This document shows positions 9,546 through 18,727 of a DNA stretch of 56,072 bases, in pieces. Under the pieces are notes generated by a model. It was not told where the DNA came from. It did not search any database and saw only the letters and a list, made by a program, of their open reading frames with translations. A program made the position numbers and the translations under genes. This stretch comes from Caldilineaceae bacterium (GTDB lineage Bacteria > Chloroflexota > Anaerolineae > Caldilineales > Caldilineaceae). The stretch lies in the NCBI GenBank assembly GCA_023384455.1, contig JAHDWH010000009.1, positions 1 through 56,072 of the forward strand, in the 5' to 3' direction. Every line of letters begins with the position of its first letter. Position 1 is the first letter of the stretch.

Positions 9546-9902
9546 TCACTCACTCCCACTCCACCAAAGATTTTTTCGCCCACGGGCAAGCTGTAGATCG
9601 TTCGTTGGCGTTTTCTGCGACTTTTTTATGAATCCGTGCAGTAGCGCCATTTCTGTCGCATGTACCGTAAACAAGACCCGTGCGACGCGGCCACCGCTGA
9701 GGCGCGTCCGCACTTCCCACAGATCGGCTTCAAGTTTGCGCACGAGTGGCATACCGAGGGGCCATCGAAACTGCACGAGTTTGATGTCTTCGCCGATGAC
9801 TTTGCGGTCATCTTTCTCCATCTCCCTCAACCAGTCGCGCACGGATTCACGGCCACTGGGTGTGCGAAAAAAGACGACTTGCAGAATCGGCTCGCTGTTC
9901 AT
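9546..9902 (-). CDS. RelE/HigB-type toxin (phage Gp49-like family)
   Basis: A 118-residue putative mRNA interferase. Typical motifs are REWL-like VRDWLREME, the KLEADLWEVRTRLSGGRVARVLF core and the HGFIKKSQKTP tail, which match HigB/Gp49 proteins. The start chosen is MNSEPILQVVFF at 9902; an in-frame ATG 36 nt upstream is less likely. It forms an operon with the XRE antitoxin. Confidence 0.83.
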   Translation of the reverse strand: MNSEPILQVVFFRTPSGRESVRDWLREMEKDDRKVIGEDIKLVQFRWPLGMPLVRKLEADLWEVRTRLSGGRVARVLFTVHATEMALLHGFIKKSQKTPTNDLQLARGRKNLWWSGSE

Positions 9903-9972
9903 AGGAGATAATGTACCACACACGGTACACCCATGCAAAACGCTCCTCTATGACGCTTCTGCCAATGCCCAT

Positions 9973-10338
9973 TCAATCCATCACCGACGGCAGGTAGAGC
10001 CGGAACAGCCCCTCCTGCATCAGCGCAAAGTCGGTCAGGTGATCCAGCACAGCGGTCAGCGTGCGCTTTTCTGGATTGTGGGTAGCTGCTATCGGCTCCC
10101 AGCCCCCCGCGAGCGTCTTCCAGAAGTAGAGATAGGGGGCGACCGTCTCGCCCGAGGGCAGGTCGGCGTAGCGCACGGTCAGGACGAAAGGCGGGTCAAA
10201 TGTAGTCACCGGCGCGCCGCCCAGGGTGCGCGCCGTAATCTGGAAGAGACGGCCCACCACCTGGAAGTTGCCCGTGGCGGGTCCGCTGGTCAGGGGTTGC
10301 AGCGACACATCCACCGGCTCGGAGACCGCGCCCGTTTG
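9973..10338 (-). pseudogene. Duplicated C-terminal module of the S8 peptidase, without the rest of the gene
   Basis: About 120 residues from GAVSEPVDV to the terminal YLPSVMD stop are nearly identical to the C-terminus of the S8 peptidase (11560-11925). Similarity stops abruptly at the GAVSEP position. No signal peptide, linker or catalytic domain lies upstream; instead there is a toxin-antitoxin module. It is either the remnant of a tandem paralogue or a partial duplication. An in-frame ATG at 10341 exists, but export of the product is implausible. Confidence 0.75.
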
Positions 10339-10445
10339 CAATGGGCTATGCCGGTGGGTGCAGCCAAGAGTAGGGGAACGCTACACCGGTTGTAACTCGG
10401 CGAGCGCGTTTCGCCCACATATGTCCCACATTTGCGGTGTCTGGT

Positions 10446-10474
10446 TTGACCGGGGGATTGGGCGTGGCTATAAT
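10446..10474 (+). promoter_or_regulatory. Near-consensus promoter of the TumA/TumE-like TA operon
   Basis: TTGACC (10446-10451), a 17-bp spacer and a perfect TATAAT (10469-10474). It is the most consensus-like promoter noticed in the window and would give a ~60-nt leader before the antitoxin-like gene. Confidence 0.65.
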
Positions 10475-10541
10475 AGAACAACAATAGACGAATTTGACGA
10501 GAATTTGTGTAGGAGTAGCTGCTTGCAAAGGAGAAACCGAT

Positions 10542-10844
10542 ATGACTCTCGACGAAATTCTGCAAGATATTCATGTATTGGAAGAAGATTTGCTCGTCTT
10601 TGAGCGCAAGTATGGCGTTCTGACCGAAACGTTCTATGAGACATACGAACGCGGCGAGGAGCCGGAAGACGACGCCTGGGTATTGGACTGGAGCGAGTGG
10701 GCTGGGACCTATCAACTGCTGAACGAGCGACAGGGGCGGTATCGCCGTACAATCCAGGCACTTGTGAATCAGCCGGCCATCTCGTCTCTCACACGTCTCA
10801 TCGGACAGACTGCCCGCCATGAAACCCTTCCAGTCACTGGCTGA
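10542..10844 (+). CDS. Small acidic protein, putative antitoxin partner of the TumE-like protein
   Basis: 100 residues, acidic and mostly helical (DEILQDIHVLEEDLLVFERKY). The start at 10542 follows AAAGGAG by a good spacing. It overlaps the following TumE-like gene by 26 bp, the arrangement seen for TA pairs in which a small helical protein precedes a DUF6516/TumE protein. The antitoxin role is inferred from context; no DNA-binding fold is obvious. Confidence 0.65.
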   Translation: MTLDEILQDIHVLEEDLLVFERKYGVLTETFYETYERGEEPEDDAWVLDWSEWAGTYQLLNERQGRYRRTIQALVNQPAISSLTRLIGQTARHETLPVTG

Positions 10845-11232
10845 CTACGAGAGGTTCGTTTATACACTCCCCGCTCTGCACCCATCTGTCCAGCGTTCGA
10901 CCCTGACGGTTGTGCGCCGTGGCGCAAAAGCAGCCCTTCTCACCGGCGATCTGGTTGTAGGCGATTACCGTATCGTCGCGCGCGAGAAACTCTCTTTTGC
11001 TGATGGCGCTGGACAGATCGTCAGCTATGGCTATGAGGTTTGGCGCGGATCGGCCAAGATGTTCTGGTACGATTCCCAGGCTCACCCCGACGACCCTGCC
11101 CTCGCACGCAATCATCCCCACCACAAGCACATCCCGCCCGACATCAAACACAACCGCATCCCCGCGCTGGGGCTTTCGTTTACCGCGCCGAATCTGCCCT
11201 TCCTGATTCGGGAGGTGGAGGGGCTGTTCTGA
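10819..11232 (+). CDS. TumE-like (DUF6516) putative toxin
   Basis: 137 residues. The C-terminal block FWYDSQAHPDDPAL, HPHHKHIPPDIKHNR and LSFTAPNLPFLI is characteristic of DUF6516 proteins annotated as TumE-family toxins. The His-rich HPHHKHIP segment could bind metal or form an active site. The molecular target is not known to me. It is the second gene of a two-gene unit driven from 10446. Confidence 0.75.
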   Translation: MKPFQSLADYERFVYTLPALHPSVQRSTLTVVRRGAKAALLTGDLVVGDYRIVAREKLSFADGAGQIVSYGYEVWRGSAKMFWYDSQAHPDDPALARNHPHHKHIPPDIKHNRIPALGLSFTAPNLPFLIREVEGLF

Positions 11233-11559
11233 AAATAGAACACGGATGGACACGGAAAGAACGGATTCACACGGATTCAATCTGCGAAAATCTGCGCAAT
11301 CTGCGTTCTGATTTTCATTGATTATGGGTGTGTTTCCTCGTGTACAACTGATGAGGAAAGAAGAATAGAACGCGGATGTTGCGGATTAAGCGGATTGGCA
11401 CGGATACGAAGATACCCGCAACCGAATGGTTGCGGGTATCTTTGTGCGTAGATAAGGCCGCCAACAATAATTTTGTGGGCATGATTCCGGGAATAGACCT
11501 GCACCACCCCATCAACCGGAGATAGTCTGGCCCCTTCCCGGAATCCGACTGGCCTACGG
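11233..11559. repeat. Repeat-rich intergenic region with hairpins
   Basis: No gene is seen. Several dispersed-repeat types occur here: degenerate CACGGAT/AATCTGCG tracts (11239-11310), an AACGCGGAT-type tract near 11369, and a segment at ~11478-11555 with GATTCCGGGAAT and its inverse that resembles the tandem repeat at 27103-27176. A separate strong hairpin is listed at 11409-11442. Confidence 0.6.
11409..11442. terminator. Strong hairpin between convergent genes
   Basis: A perfect 15-bp stem (AAGATACCCGCAACC with its complement) closed by a GAAT loop. It lies between the TumE-like gene and the convergent S8 gene. The T-run is weak on both sides, so terminator function is plausible but unproven. 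Confidence 0.45.
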
Positions 11560-14500
11560 TCAATCCATCACCGACGGCAGGTAGATCCGGAACATTCCCT
11601 GCTGCATCAGCGCAAAGTCGGTCAGGTGATCCAGCACAGCGGTCAGTGTGCGCTTTTCGGGATTGTGGGTGGCTGGTATCCGCTCCCAGACCTCGGCGGG
11701 TGTCTTCCAGTAGTAGAGATAGGGCAGAACAGCCTCGCCCGCGGGCAGGTTGGCGTAGCGCACAGTGAGCAGGAAAGGCGGGTCGAAGCTCGTCACCGGC
11801 GCGCCGCCCAGGGTGCGGGCCGTGATTCGGAAGAGTCGTCCCACCACCTGGAAGTTGCCCGTAGTGGGTCCGCTGTCGGTCAGCGGCTGCAGGGTGACAT
11901 CCACCGGCTCCGAGACCGCGCCGGGCGGGAAGGTGAGGGAGAGGCTGATGCCGAAGGAGACGCTGAGACTGCCGCCGGTTTCCGGTTGGATGCGCGCGGT
12001 GACGGGCGTTGCGATCGGAGTCGGCGTAGATGTGGCTGTATTGGTTGACGTCGGTGTGACTGTTAGCGTTGCAGATGGCGTGGCCGTGGGTGAAGGAGTA
12101 GGTGTGCCAGTGTTGGTTGGGGTCGGCGTGATGGTCGGAGTCGGTGTGATTGTTGGCGTGACAGTCGGTGTCGCCGTGGGCTGAACACCGGCCACCACAG
12201 GGTTACTCACGCCACCTTCGCTCCACAAGCCGCCTTCATTGCGAGCGGCCACAGTCACATAATAAACTTGTCCCCGATTGAGATTGAGGGCCGTCCGGGT
12301 AAAGGACGACTCAGACAGGTAGGTCCAGTTGACGACTTCGCTGCCGCCAGGGGTAGTGCCGATGCGGTAGCGATGCTGCACAATGGCCGAATCCGGATCG
12401 CTGGCTGTCCAATGGGCGGAAATGGTCGTGAGGCTGCCATCGCTAGTAGCAGTGACCAGTGGCGCTGGCGGAGCAGTCTTATCGCTTATAAAGCCTCCGT
12501 AGGCGACGGTGAAGGTGACGCTTGTGAACGGTGCTATCTCAATGCCATCTGTACCTTTAGCACCGGTCACGTCGAGGGAATAGGTATCACGAGGCACCAA
12601 TGTCGTTATGTCAGAACTAACTCGGTAGCTGTTTGGCGCAAGCCATTCGGGAGCATCTGTGACGCTATGGTTGGCACCTCCCCGGAAGACGCTTACGCCA
12701 CCACTATTGCCCACAGTCCATATGTTTCCGTTTGCGTCCGACACGATTCGAATGGCTCCTAACACAAGGCTCTCATCTCTAGAATAAACCTGCCAAATGC
12801 CATCAGTGCGCAATACATACACACGATCAGAAGCACTGGCAAGCCACACGTTATCCATATCGTCCAATGCGACACCCTTTACATTCTCTGGTCGTAGGGC
12901 GCTGTTTTGGTGTGTATAGACGGTCCAGGTACCGTCAGGGTGTAGTACACGCAGCCCTCCCTGTACCCCCTGACCATTGGACCCGTCGCTGGTCATCCAT
13001 ACATTGCCAGACCGATCAATAGCAATTCCACTATTCTGCAAATTCCCACCAGCCGAACCATCAAATAATCGATACAAGTGCCAGTTACCATTTCGTTGCA
13101 GAACATTTACATCAAACTTGGTGACAATCCACAGGTTGTCATCTGCATCGGCTGCCATACCGACCACATAGTTGTCTGTCAAGCCGCTATTGGAGGAACT
13201 ATAGGTCTGCCAGGTGCCGTCAGGATGCAGCACGATCACACCCTTATCCTGCGTTCCGAACCATATATTGCCTCTTTTATCCGCAAGGATAGTAGTAGCC
13301 TGGGAATTAGGTAAGCTGCTGTTGGTAGAGTCGTAAACATGCCAAGACCCATCGTTGTGCAACTCACTTACTACTGGTCCTGTGCTGAACCAGACGTTAC
13401 CCGCATTATCTGTTGCAATGGCTACAATTGTACCGTTCGCCATACCACTGTTGGATGGACTGTACAATTGCCAAGAACCATCACCGTGCAATACACTTGC
13501 CCCCACATCACCACTAAACCAGACATCCCCATCAGTGCCTGAGGCAATAGCAAGAGGAGAGTCGCTCGTTAGGCCGGAATTGGATGTCGTGTACTTCGAC
13601 CAAGTACCTTTTCGCGTAGTGTGGAATACTATTTGAGGGCTAACAGCGGTATCCATCAGTTTGCTGAATTCGATCTCAAACGTCGCAGTCTGAATGCCTA
13701 CCGTTGAGTCTGGCAGTACAGTCACCCGGCGCACGTAGGCAGGTGCCGTGGCCGCCGGAACTGTGAGTACAGGTGTGAAACTCACCCGTCCTTTGGTGTA
13801 GTCGTCGTCAAAATCGAAGATGCGGGCGGCAATTTGATCGGGATTGGTGACGCCCCACCAATTGCGTTGGGCGACGGTATACAATCCGGCCGGATTGTCG
13901 TTGTAGAGATCGTAGAGGCCGGGGTTGAATTCAAAATTATTGCCAACGATCTTGTTTGGAATACCGCCGGAAACATAGAGCGCGCTGCCTTGAATGCCGA
14001 TGAAAGTATTGCTGATCACCGTTGCAGCTCCTACCCGGACACCGTCACCTGCTGTATTGGCAATCAGGTTGCCCTGCACCAGACCTGTGTTGGACACAAT
14101 GCCGTGGTTGCTACTGCCAACAATCCGGTTGGCAACAATCGTAGCTGAACCGGTCGCCACAATCGCCGCACTGGGCGAATTTTCCACGTCGTTGCCCTGC
14201 ACGGTTGTCCCATTGCCGGCGTTGATGCCGCCGCCCCGAATCGTATTGGACAGCACAGACCCCCCGCCAATGTTGACGCTGCCACCCGCTACAGCAGTGC
14301 TGATGATCGTGCCACTACCTATCGTCACACTGCCTGTAACCGCGCTGTCCAGAACTTCAGCGTTGCCGGGTAGGGAGAGACTGCCGTCTTTGATAACAAC
14401 AGATCGCACAATCGCATTTCCCTGATTGACAGTGGCACCGCCGGTGACCTGGCTATCTAAAAGATACAATGCCGTGACGCCTAATGGACAGTTGATGCCG

Positions 14501-16686
14501 CCGCCATCCACGGAGATGTGGTCGATATAGGGGGTGGCGTTGGTACAGGCGATGCCCGCGGTTGCGTTGCGTATCTTGACGTGACGCAAAATGTTGCCAC
14601 TCACATACGCCTGCTCACTGTCCGCCAAAGCATCGACACCGGAATCGTCGAAATGAATACGATTCCATTTGCCACTGCCAGTGGAATCGAAGACAATCGG
14701 CTGCGCTGCCGTGCCATCGGCGATGAGCGTGCCGCCCACATTCAAGGCGTAGTTGCCATCGAACTTCACGACGGTGCCTGCCTCAATTGTCAGGACTGCT
14801 CCAGGGGCAATGCCAATGTTGTTCTTGACAATATAGGTCTTATCGCTGGTCCAGATGCGGTTCCCGCTGACGGTACCTTGCACATTCTCCAGACTGCTAC
14901 GTGTGGTAACAGTAAACGCCAGCGTAACGCTGTAAGTCTGATCAGCGGTGACGAGTCTCAGGCTAAATGGAATCGGATAGTTATATCCGGCCCCCATTGC
15001 AATAGACACAACCAGCGGCGATGCATTTGCCACAGTTTGACCCGATGCGACATTGCCAAAGGCAACAGTTCCGGTTAGGACGTTGGCAAATGGATCGACG
15101 GTTGTCAAAGTTCCGGTCACACCAATTGCATCGGCCCATTCATTGACCACCGAGACGCCCAGGGTGGATGTAGCGCCGAAATCGGGACGGCCATTGACCG
15201 TGCCATTCGCGCTGTAACCCACATAGCTGAGGATTGGTCGTGGAGGCTGGATGGCTCGAGCTGCGTTGAGAAGCCCCCGCCCCAGTTGGCCCTCATAGCC
15301 AGGGTTGAGTGCGTCGATAAAATCCGCGGTCTGCATCAGTTGCAGACGCACGAGCGCAGGTGTCCATTCGGGATGGCGGGAGAGGAGTAAACCGGCCACT
15401 CCAGCCGCAAACGGTGCCGACATAGAAGTGCCGGATGTGTGCGCATAGTCGCCACCCAGCACAGTAGTCAGGATGTCCTCACCCGGCGCTGACACGTCAA
15501 CCCAGGAGCCGTAATTCGTGAAGTTCGTATGCGTATCGCTGATAGTTGTGCCAGCTACTGCCAAAACGCTGTCGTAAGCAGCAGGGTAGAAGGGTGTGCT
15601 GACTTTATCGTTGCCCACTCCTCCCACCAGAACAACGTTGCGTGCAGTGGCTGCGGCAATTGCGTCCTGCAACAGACGAGAGTTGGCGTAGCCGCCCAAA
15701 GACAGGTTGATGACACGCGCGCCTTTATTCGCTGCATAATTGATGCCTACGGCAATGTCCGAATAGTTCGCCAGACCAGAAGGCTGCATCACTTTGACAG
15801 GCATAATGCGACAACCTGGACAGACACCAGCAATGCCTACTCCATTGTTCGTAGCGGCAGCGGCGATGCCAGCTACCAAAGTACCATGCCCATTGTCATC
15901 ATACAGATCATTGGAATTGGCATAAAAGTTCCAGCCATTGACATCATCTATGAATCCATTCGCATCGTCATCCACTCCGTTGTTTGGGATCTCGCCCGGA
16001 TTGGTCCACAATTGGAGCGTCAAGTCGGGATGTTCCATATCGATACCCGAATCCACAACCGCAATGACGATATTGGCTGTCCCGGTGATAACATTCCAGG
16101 CTGGTTCGATCTGGATACGATTGAGCGCCCATTGTTCACCGAGACGCGGGTCATTGGGTACTCCCGCTCTTTGGGCAACATAATCGGGTTCGGCATACTC
16201 CACAGAAGGATCGACGGATAAGGATTTAACAACACTCTCCACATCGGAGCCAGGCTGTAATCGGACTCGATAGATGCGATCAAGGCCGACTGTATTAGTT
16301 GCCGATCTATCGGTAGTATTACGGGCTTGGCCTTCAGGGAAAAGCTGTTTAACCTGAACCGCTACCAAACCGGTCAAAACAGAGGGATATGCTTGGCGGC
16401 TTGACGGCTGGGCGGATTGCCGCAACTTAACCAATACTACATCTGTTGCGTAGGTGCGATCTGAAACCTTCCCCTCAGCGCCGCCGAAAGATGACGAGGA
16501 AAGAACGGGGAGATACTCCTGAAAAACTCTGGATGGTATTGGAGGAGTTGGTTCAATCTGTAAATCGGAGCGAGAGGCAGCGTTAGCGCGAACGGGGCGT
16601 CCTATATGGGATGTACCGATCCACAAGATCAAGAACAACGCCGACACAAATATACTAGCAACCAATGGGTAGATGTAGCGTCTCAT
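11560..16686 (-). CDS. Giant secreted S8 (subtilisin) peptidase with beta-helix, propeller-like repeats and FnIII-like domain
   Basis: 1708 residues. A signal anchor at residues 5-24 is followed by a YLPVL motif near 58 and an I9-like propeptide to ~170. The S8 domain has catalytic Asp212 (AVVDSGID), His267 (DNGHGT), oxyanion Asn359 and Ser421 (SGTSMSAP). A right-handed beta-helix-like region follows (about 600-950), then at least seven ~42-residue repeats with NSGL...D..GNVWF and VLH.DG.W..Y cores, resembling Reg_prop propeller blades. A fibronectin-III-like domain, a TPT linker, a ZU5-like domain and the terminal YLPSVMD complete it. Likely cell-surface or secreted. Third positions look less GC-biased than neighbouring housekeeping genes. 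Confidence 0.9.
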   Translation of the reverse strand: MRRYIYPLVASIFVSALFLILWIGTSHIGRPVRANAASRSDLQIEPTPPIPSRVFQEYLPVLSSSSFGGAEGKVSDRTYATDVVLVKLRQSAQPSSRQAYPSVLTGLVAVQVKQLFPEGQARNTTDRSATNTVGLDRIYRVRLQPGSDVESVVKSLSVDPSVEYAEPDYVAQRAGVPNDPRLGEQWALNRIQIEPAWNVITGTANIVIAVVDSGIDMEHPDLTLQLWTNPGEIPNNGVDDDANGFIDDVNGWNFYANSNDLYDDNGHGTLVAGIAAAATNNGVGIAGVCPGCRIMPVKVMQPSGLANYSDIAVGINYAANKGARVINLSLGGYANSRLLQDAIAAATARNVVLVGGVGNDKVSTPFYPAAYDSVLAVAGTTISDTHTNFTNYGSWVDVSAPGEDILTTVLGGDYAHTSGTSMSAPFAAGVAGLLLSRHPEWTPALVRLQLMQTADFIDALNPGYEGQLGRGLLNAARAIQPPRPILSYVGYSANGTVNGRPDFGATSTLGVSVVNEWADAIGVTGTLTTVDPFANVLTGTVAFGNVASGQTVANASPLVVSIAMGAGYNYPIPFSLRLVTADQTYSVTLAFTVTTRSSLENVQGTVSGNRIWTSDKTYIVKNNIGIAPGAVLTIEAGTVVKFDGNYALNVGGTLIADGTAAQPIVFDSTGSGKWNRIHFDDSGVDALADSEQAYVSGNILRHVKIRNATAGIACTNATPYIDHISVDGGGINCPLGVTALYLLDSQVTGGATVNQGNAIVRSVVIKDGSLSLPGNAEVLDSAVTGSVTIGSGTIISTAVAGGSVNIGGGSVLSNTIRGGGINAGNGTTVQGNDVENSPSAAIVATGSATIVANRIVGSSNHGIVSNTGLVQGNLIANTAGDGVRVGAATVISNTFIGIQGSALYVSGGIPNKIVGNNFEFNPGLYDLYNDNPAGLYTVAQRNWWGVTNPDQIAARIFDFDDDYTKGRVSFTPVLTVPAATAPAYVRRVTVLPDSTVGIQTATFEIEFSKLMDTAVSPQIVFHTTRKGTWSKYTTSNSGLTSDSPLAIASGTDGDVWFSGDVGASVLHGDGSWQLYSPSNSGMANGTIVAIATDNAGNVWFSTGPVVSELHNDGSWHVYDSTNSSLPNSQATTILADKRGNIWFGTQDKGVIVLHPDGTWQTYSSSNSGLTDNYVVGMAADADDNLWIVTKFDVNVLQRNGNWHLYRLFDGSAGGNLQNSGIAIDRSGNVWMTSDGSNGQGVQGGLRVLHPDGTWTVYTHQNSALRPENVKGVALDDMDNVWLASASDRVYVLRTDGIWQVYSRDESLVLGAIRIVSDANGNIWTVGNSGGVSVFRGGANHSVTDAPEWLAPNSYRVSSDITTLVPRDTYSLDVTGAKGTDGIEIAPFTSVTFTVAYGGFISDKTAPPAPLVTATSDGSLTTISAHWTASDPDSAIVQHRYRIGTTPGGSEVVNWTYLSESSFTRTALNLNRGQVYYVTVAARNEGGLWSEGGVSNPVVAGVQPTATPTVTPTITPTPTITPTPTNTGTPTPSPTATPSATLTVTPTSTNTATSTPTPIATPVTARIQPETGGSLSVSFGISLSLTFPPGAVSEPVDVTLQPLTDSGPTTGNFQVVGRLFRITARTLGGAPVTSFDPPFLLTVRYANLPAGEAVLPYLYYWKTPAEVWERIPATHNPEKRTLTAVLDHLTDFALMQQGMFRIYLPSVMD

Positions 16687-16738
16687 TATGCGCCTCCACA
16701 GAACGATACCTTTGAGCTACAGGGGAGTTCCAAGAGAA

Positions 16739-16945
16739 TCAGGAGTGTTTACCGGAGTACCTCCAACTGCTCGTCGTCGCACGAAAGAGCAGATCGCTGG
16801 CCGGCGCGGTTGTCCCGCTGCCGACGAAAGGCAGCCAGACGGGTCCACCCTCCTGCGCCCAGACCGCGGGTCCGGCGGAGGAGAGCAGGAGGCTGAGGAC
16901 GAGAACGTAGACCGACAGATGGTGGAAGATACGCCGGATAGCCAT
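16739..16945 (-). pseudogene. Decayed N-terminus of a secreted protein
   Basis: 68 codons: a clear signal peptide (basic start, hydrophobic core, VWAQ cleavage region), then GPVWLPFVGSG and SDLLFRA, then an early stop. Secreted peptidases of this lineage often begin with a similar signal peptide and WLP/YLP motif, so this reads as a truncated start of such a gene rather than a real small protein. It lies just upstream of the S8 gene on the same strand. Confidence 0.4.
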
Positions 16946-17180
16946 AGCAACCTCCGCGGGGCAATCAGTTCACAGAATGGCAGCAGAAGAAAACACGCAA
17001 ATCGTGCCAGGCGATGGGGAGCACGAAGCAGTCAGGCCCGGTGGAGTATTGGAGGGGTGCGGTGTCGGGGCCTGGGAGGTTTACTTGCTGGTACTATAGC
17101 ACCAGCGGATGTGGAAAGCCAAAAGGACAAGAACAAAAACGAAATACAGATAGGTTATCAAAAGTCTGCCTTCGTCCACA

Positions 17181-17450
17181 TTACAGTCGTTTTAGCAACC
17201 GCTCATACGGATCGTGCGGGCCGACCCAAAACCAGACGATTTCGTCTCCGTCGAGTGTGCCGACCACGCGATACTCCAGATTGATGCGCGCCGAATAAAT
17301 TGGAAGCGTGCCATGCACCCGTTTGAAACGCAGACTTGGATGTTGTGGATTCTGTCGGAAAAGGTGATACGCTTCACGCGCTTGTTGGCGCACGGACGCG
17401 GGTAACGTAGCCAATGCCCGACGAAACCGCTCAGTCGTATACGATTTCAT
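17181..17450 (-). CDS. RelE/ParE-superfamily toxin
   Basis: 89 residues with the compact RelE fold pattern: helical N-terminus (FRRALATLPASVRQQAREAY), HPSLRFKRV, then strands ending in EYRVVGTLDGDEIVWFWVGPHDPYERLL. This matches short RelE/ParE-type toxins. Its start codon overlaps the stop of the upstream antitoxin-like gene by 4 bp. Whether the target is mRNA or gyrase cannot be told. Confidence 0.82.
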   Translation of the reverse strand: MKSYTTERFRRALATLPASVRQQAREAYHLFRQNPQHPSLRFKRVHGTLPIYSARINLEYRVVGTLDGDEIVWFWVGPHDPYERLLKRL

Positions 17451-17674
17451 AGTCGTGCAGGGTCTAATACCTGTGTACGCCCTGCGCGATGCTCCGCCAG
17501 GGCTTCCGAAGCCAATTCCGCCAACAGGTCTTGTGAGGAGGCAAACAACTGATCCCAGCGATCTTCTGCTTCCAGTGCTTCCAGCTCGGCCAGAATCCAG
17601 GCCGCAATTTCGTCCTGTTGAGTTGCGGGCAACTGAGCTGCTTCCTGAAATGCGCGTTCAAGTAAGAGTGTCAT
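17447..17674 (-). CDS. Antitoxin partner of the RelE/ParE-type toxin
   Basis: 75 acidic residues: a helix beginning LLERAFQEAAQLPATQQDEI, an EALEAEDRW segment, then LAELASEALAEHRAGRTQ and LDP. This is the common antitoxin type that precedes small RelE toxins. The antitoxin-first order and 4-bp overlap support a TA operon. Upstream GGTTAA repeats (17699-17730) may be its operator. Confidence 0.8.
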   Translation of the reverse strand: MTLLLERAFQEAAQLPATQQDEIAAWILAELEALEAEDRWDQLFASSQDLLAELASEALAEHRAGRTQVLDPARL

Positions 17675-17698
17675 ATAGTCCCTTTCTACCCCCTGGTA

Positions 17699-17730
17699 GC
17701 GGTTAACGCCGGTTAAGCCAAAGCCGGTTC
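17699..17730 (-). promoter_or_regulatory. Possible operator of the RelE-type TA operon
   Basis: Three near-direct repeats, GCGGTTAA, CCGGTTAA and GCCGGTTC, spaced 10-14 bp apart, lie 25-56 bp upstream of the antitoxin start. TA operons usually autoregulate at such repeats. Prediction only. Confidence 0.3.
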
Positions 17731-17765
17731 GCTCACACGGGCAAGATTGACAGTAACGACAAAAC

Positions 17766-18191
17766 TTATCCGAAGAAGCGTTCGCGAATCCGCGCCAACA
17801 CTGTCTCGAAACCAGCCTTCGCCTCGCGCGTGAAGCCGTATTCCTTCTCCAGACGCCGCAACCCGTGAGCCAGCGTCCGCCAACGATAGAAGCCTACCCA
17901 GTCCTTGGGGTCTTCGTTCAGTATACCGGTTTCAAAATCCTGCAGGAACTGGTCGGACGACAGCCCATATTGGGTCTCAAAGGCGATAACACCAGCCAAC
18001 ATTTTTGTGTAGACCTGGCGTGGGCTAAGACGCTGTTCGGTACGGGCGTACTCCTCGCGCAGTTGGCGAGAGCGAATCTGCCGTACCTGCTTGCGCGCCG
18101 CACTGATAAAAAATTGTTCAAGCGCCTCTGGATGGGCAACGGCTTTGACCTGCTCTACCAGTTCATCGGGGACTGCAATCATTGTGGACAT
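17766..18191 (-). CDS. Conserved-looking hypothetical protein
   Basis: 141 residues, soluble, largely helical and rich in Arg/Glu. The N-terminus (MIAVPDELVEQVKAVAHPEALEQFFISAA) resembles the short dimerisation segment of antitoxin-like proteins. A central QVYTKMLAGVIAFETQYGLSS and a C-terminal GFYRWRTLAHGLRRLEKEYG follow. I do not recognise a family. It sits upstream of the RelE-type TA pair on the same strand with a ~90-bp gap, so a link to that island is possible. Confidence 0.6.
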   Translation of the reverse strand: MSTMIAVPDELVEQVKAVAHPEALEQFFISAARKQVRQIRSRQLREEYARTEQRLSPRQVYTKMLAGVIAFETQYGLSSDQFLQDFETGILNEDPKDWVGFYRWRTLAHGLRRLEKEYGFTREAKAGFETVLARIRERFFG

Positions 18192-18727
18192 AGGAAAACA
18201 CCTTTCTTCACAGTCAATCCAGCCATTCTTATGGAACGATTATAGCACACAGAGCTAACGAACAGGCAAGCAATTCCTGCACTTCGCCGACGTTATTAAA
18301 ATCTGTCCCGTTCAGGTATAGTATCTTCTCAATATCCAGGGGAAAGAGCTGACAGGTGCGTCAGTGGAGAAGTTTGCCAGGCAAGAAAAGTCGGTTGTGT
18401 CGCTTTCAGTTGCGCAACCATCCGGTTCACCTCATGACAGGGAAGGCCAGGCAAGCCTGCCCCCTTTATCAGCACTCCGCAGTCACCCCAGCCCAAATGC
18501 TTGAGTCAGACTTACCTGTAGTGCAGCCTGCTGATTATAGTACTTTGTGGACCAAATGCTCAACACGCAGATTCCTCCCCACCTATGCGCGGTCACGCTG
18601 CGAAACGTTATGAAAATCCGGCCCAATCGGGTATAATTGAAACGTTCGTTCGCATTCCCGACCCACGCGCCGCGGCCTCTTTTTGCCCTGGCTTGCAGGC
18701 GCGGCAGTGGCCGCCAGGAGAGTTTTG
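18192..18727. other. Intergenic region upstream of gyrA
   Basis: No gene is convincing in these 536 bp. A perfect TATAAT lies at 18632-18637, about 90 nt before the gyrA start, with only a weak -35 (TTATGA near 18608); it is the best gyrA promoter candidate. A GCGGCC/GGCCGC inverted pair lies in the leader around 18672-18715. The 18240-18600 stretch shows no clear structure. Confidence 0.4.

Noticed and set aside
18356-18613. 85-codon open frame upstream of gyrA
   Set aside because: No ribosome-binding site, no recognisable motif and irregular composition; treated as non-coding.
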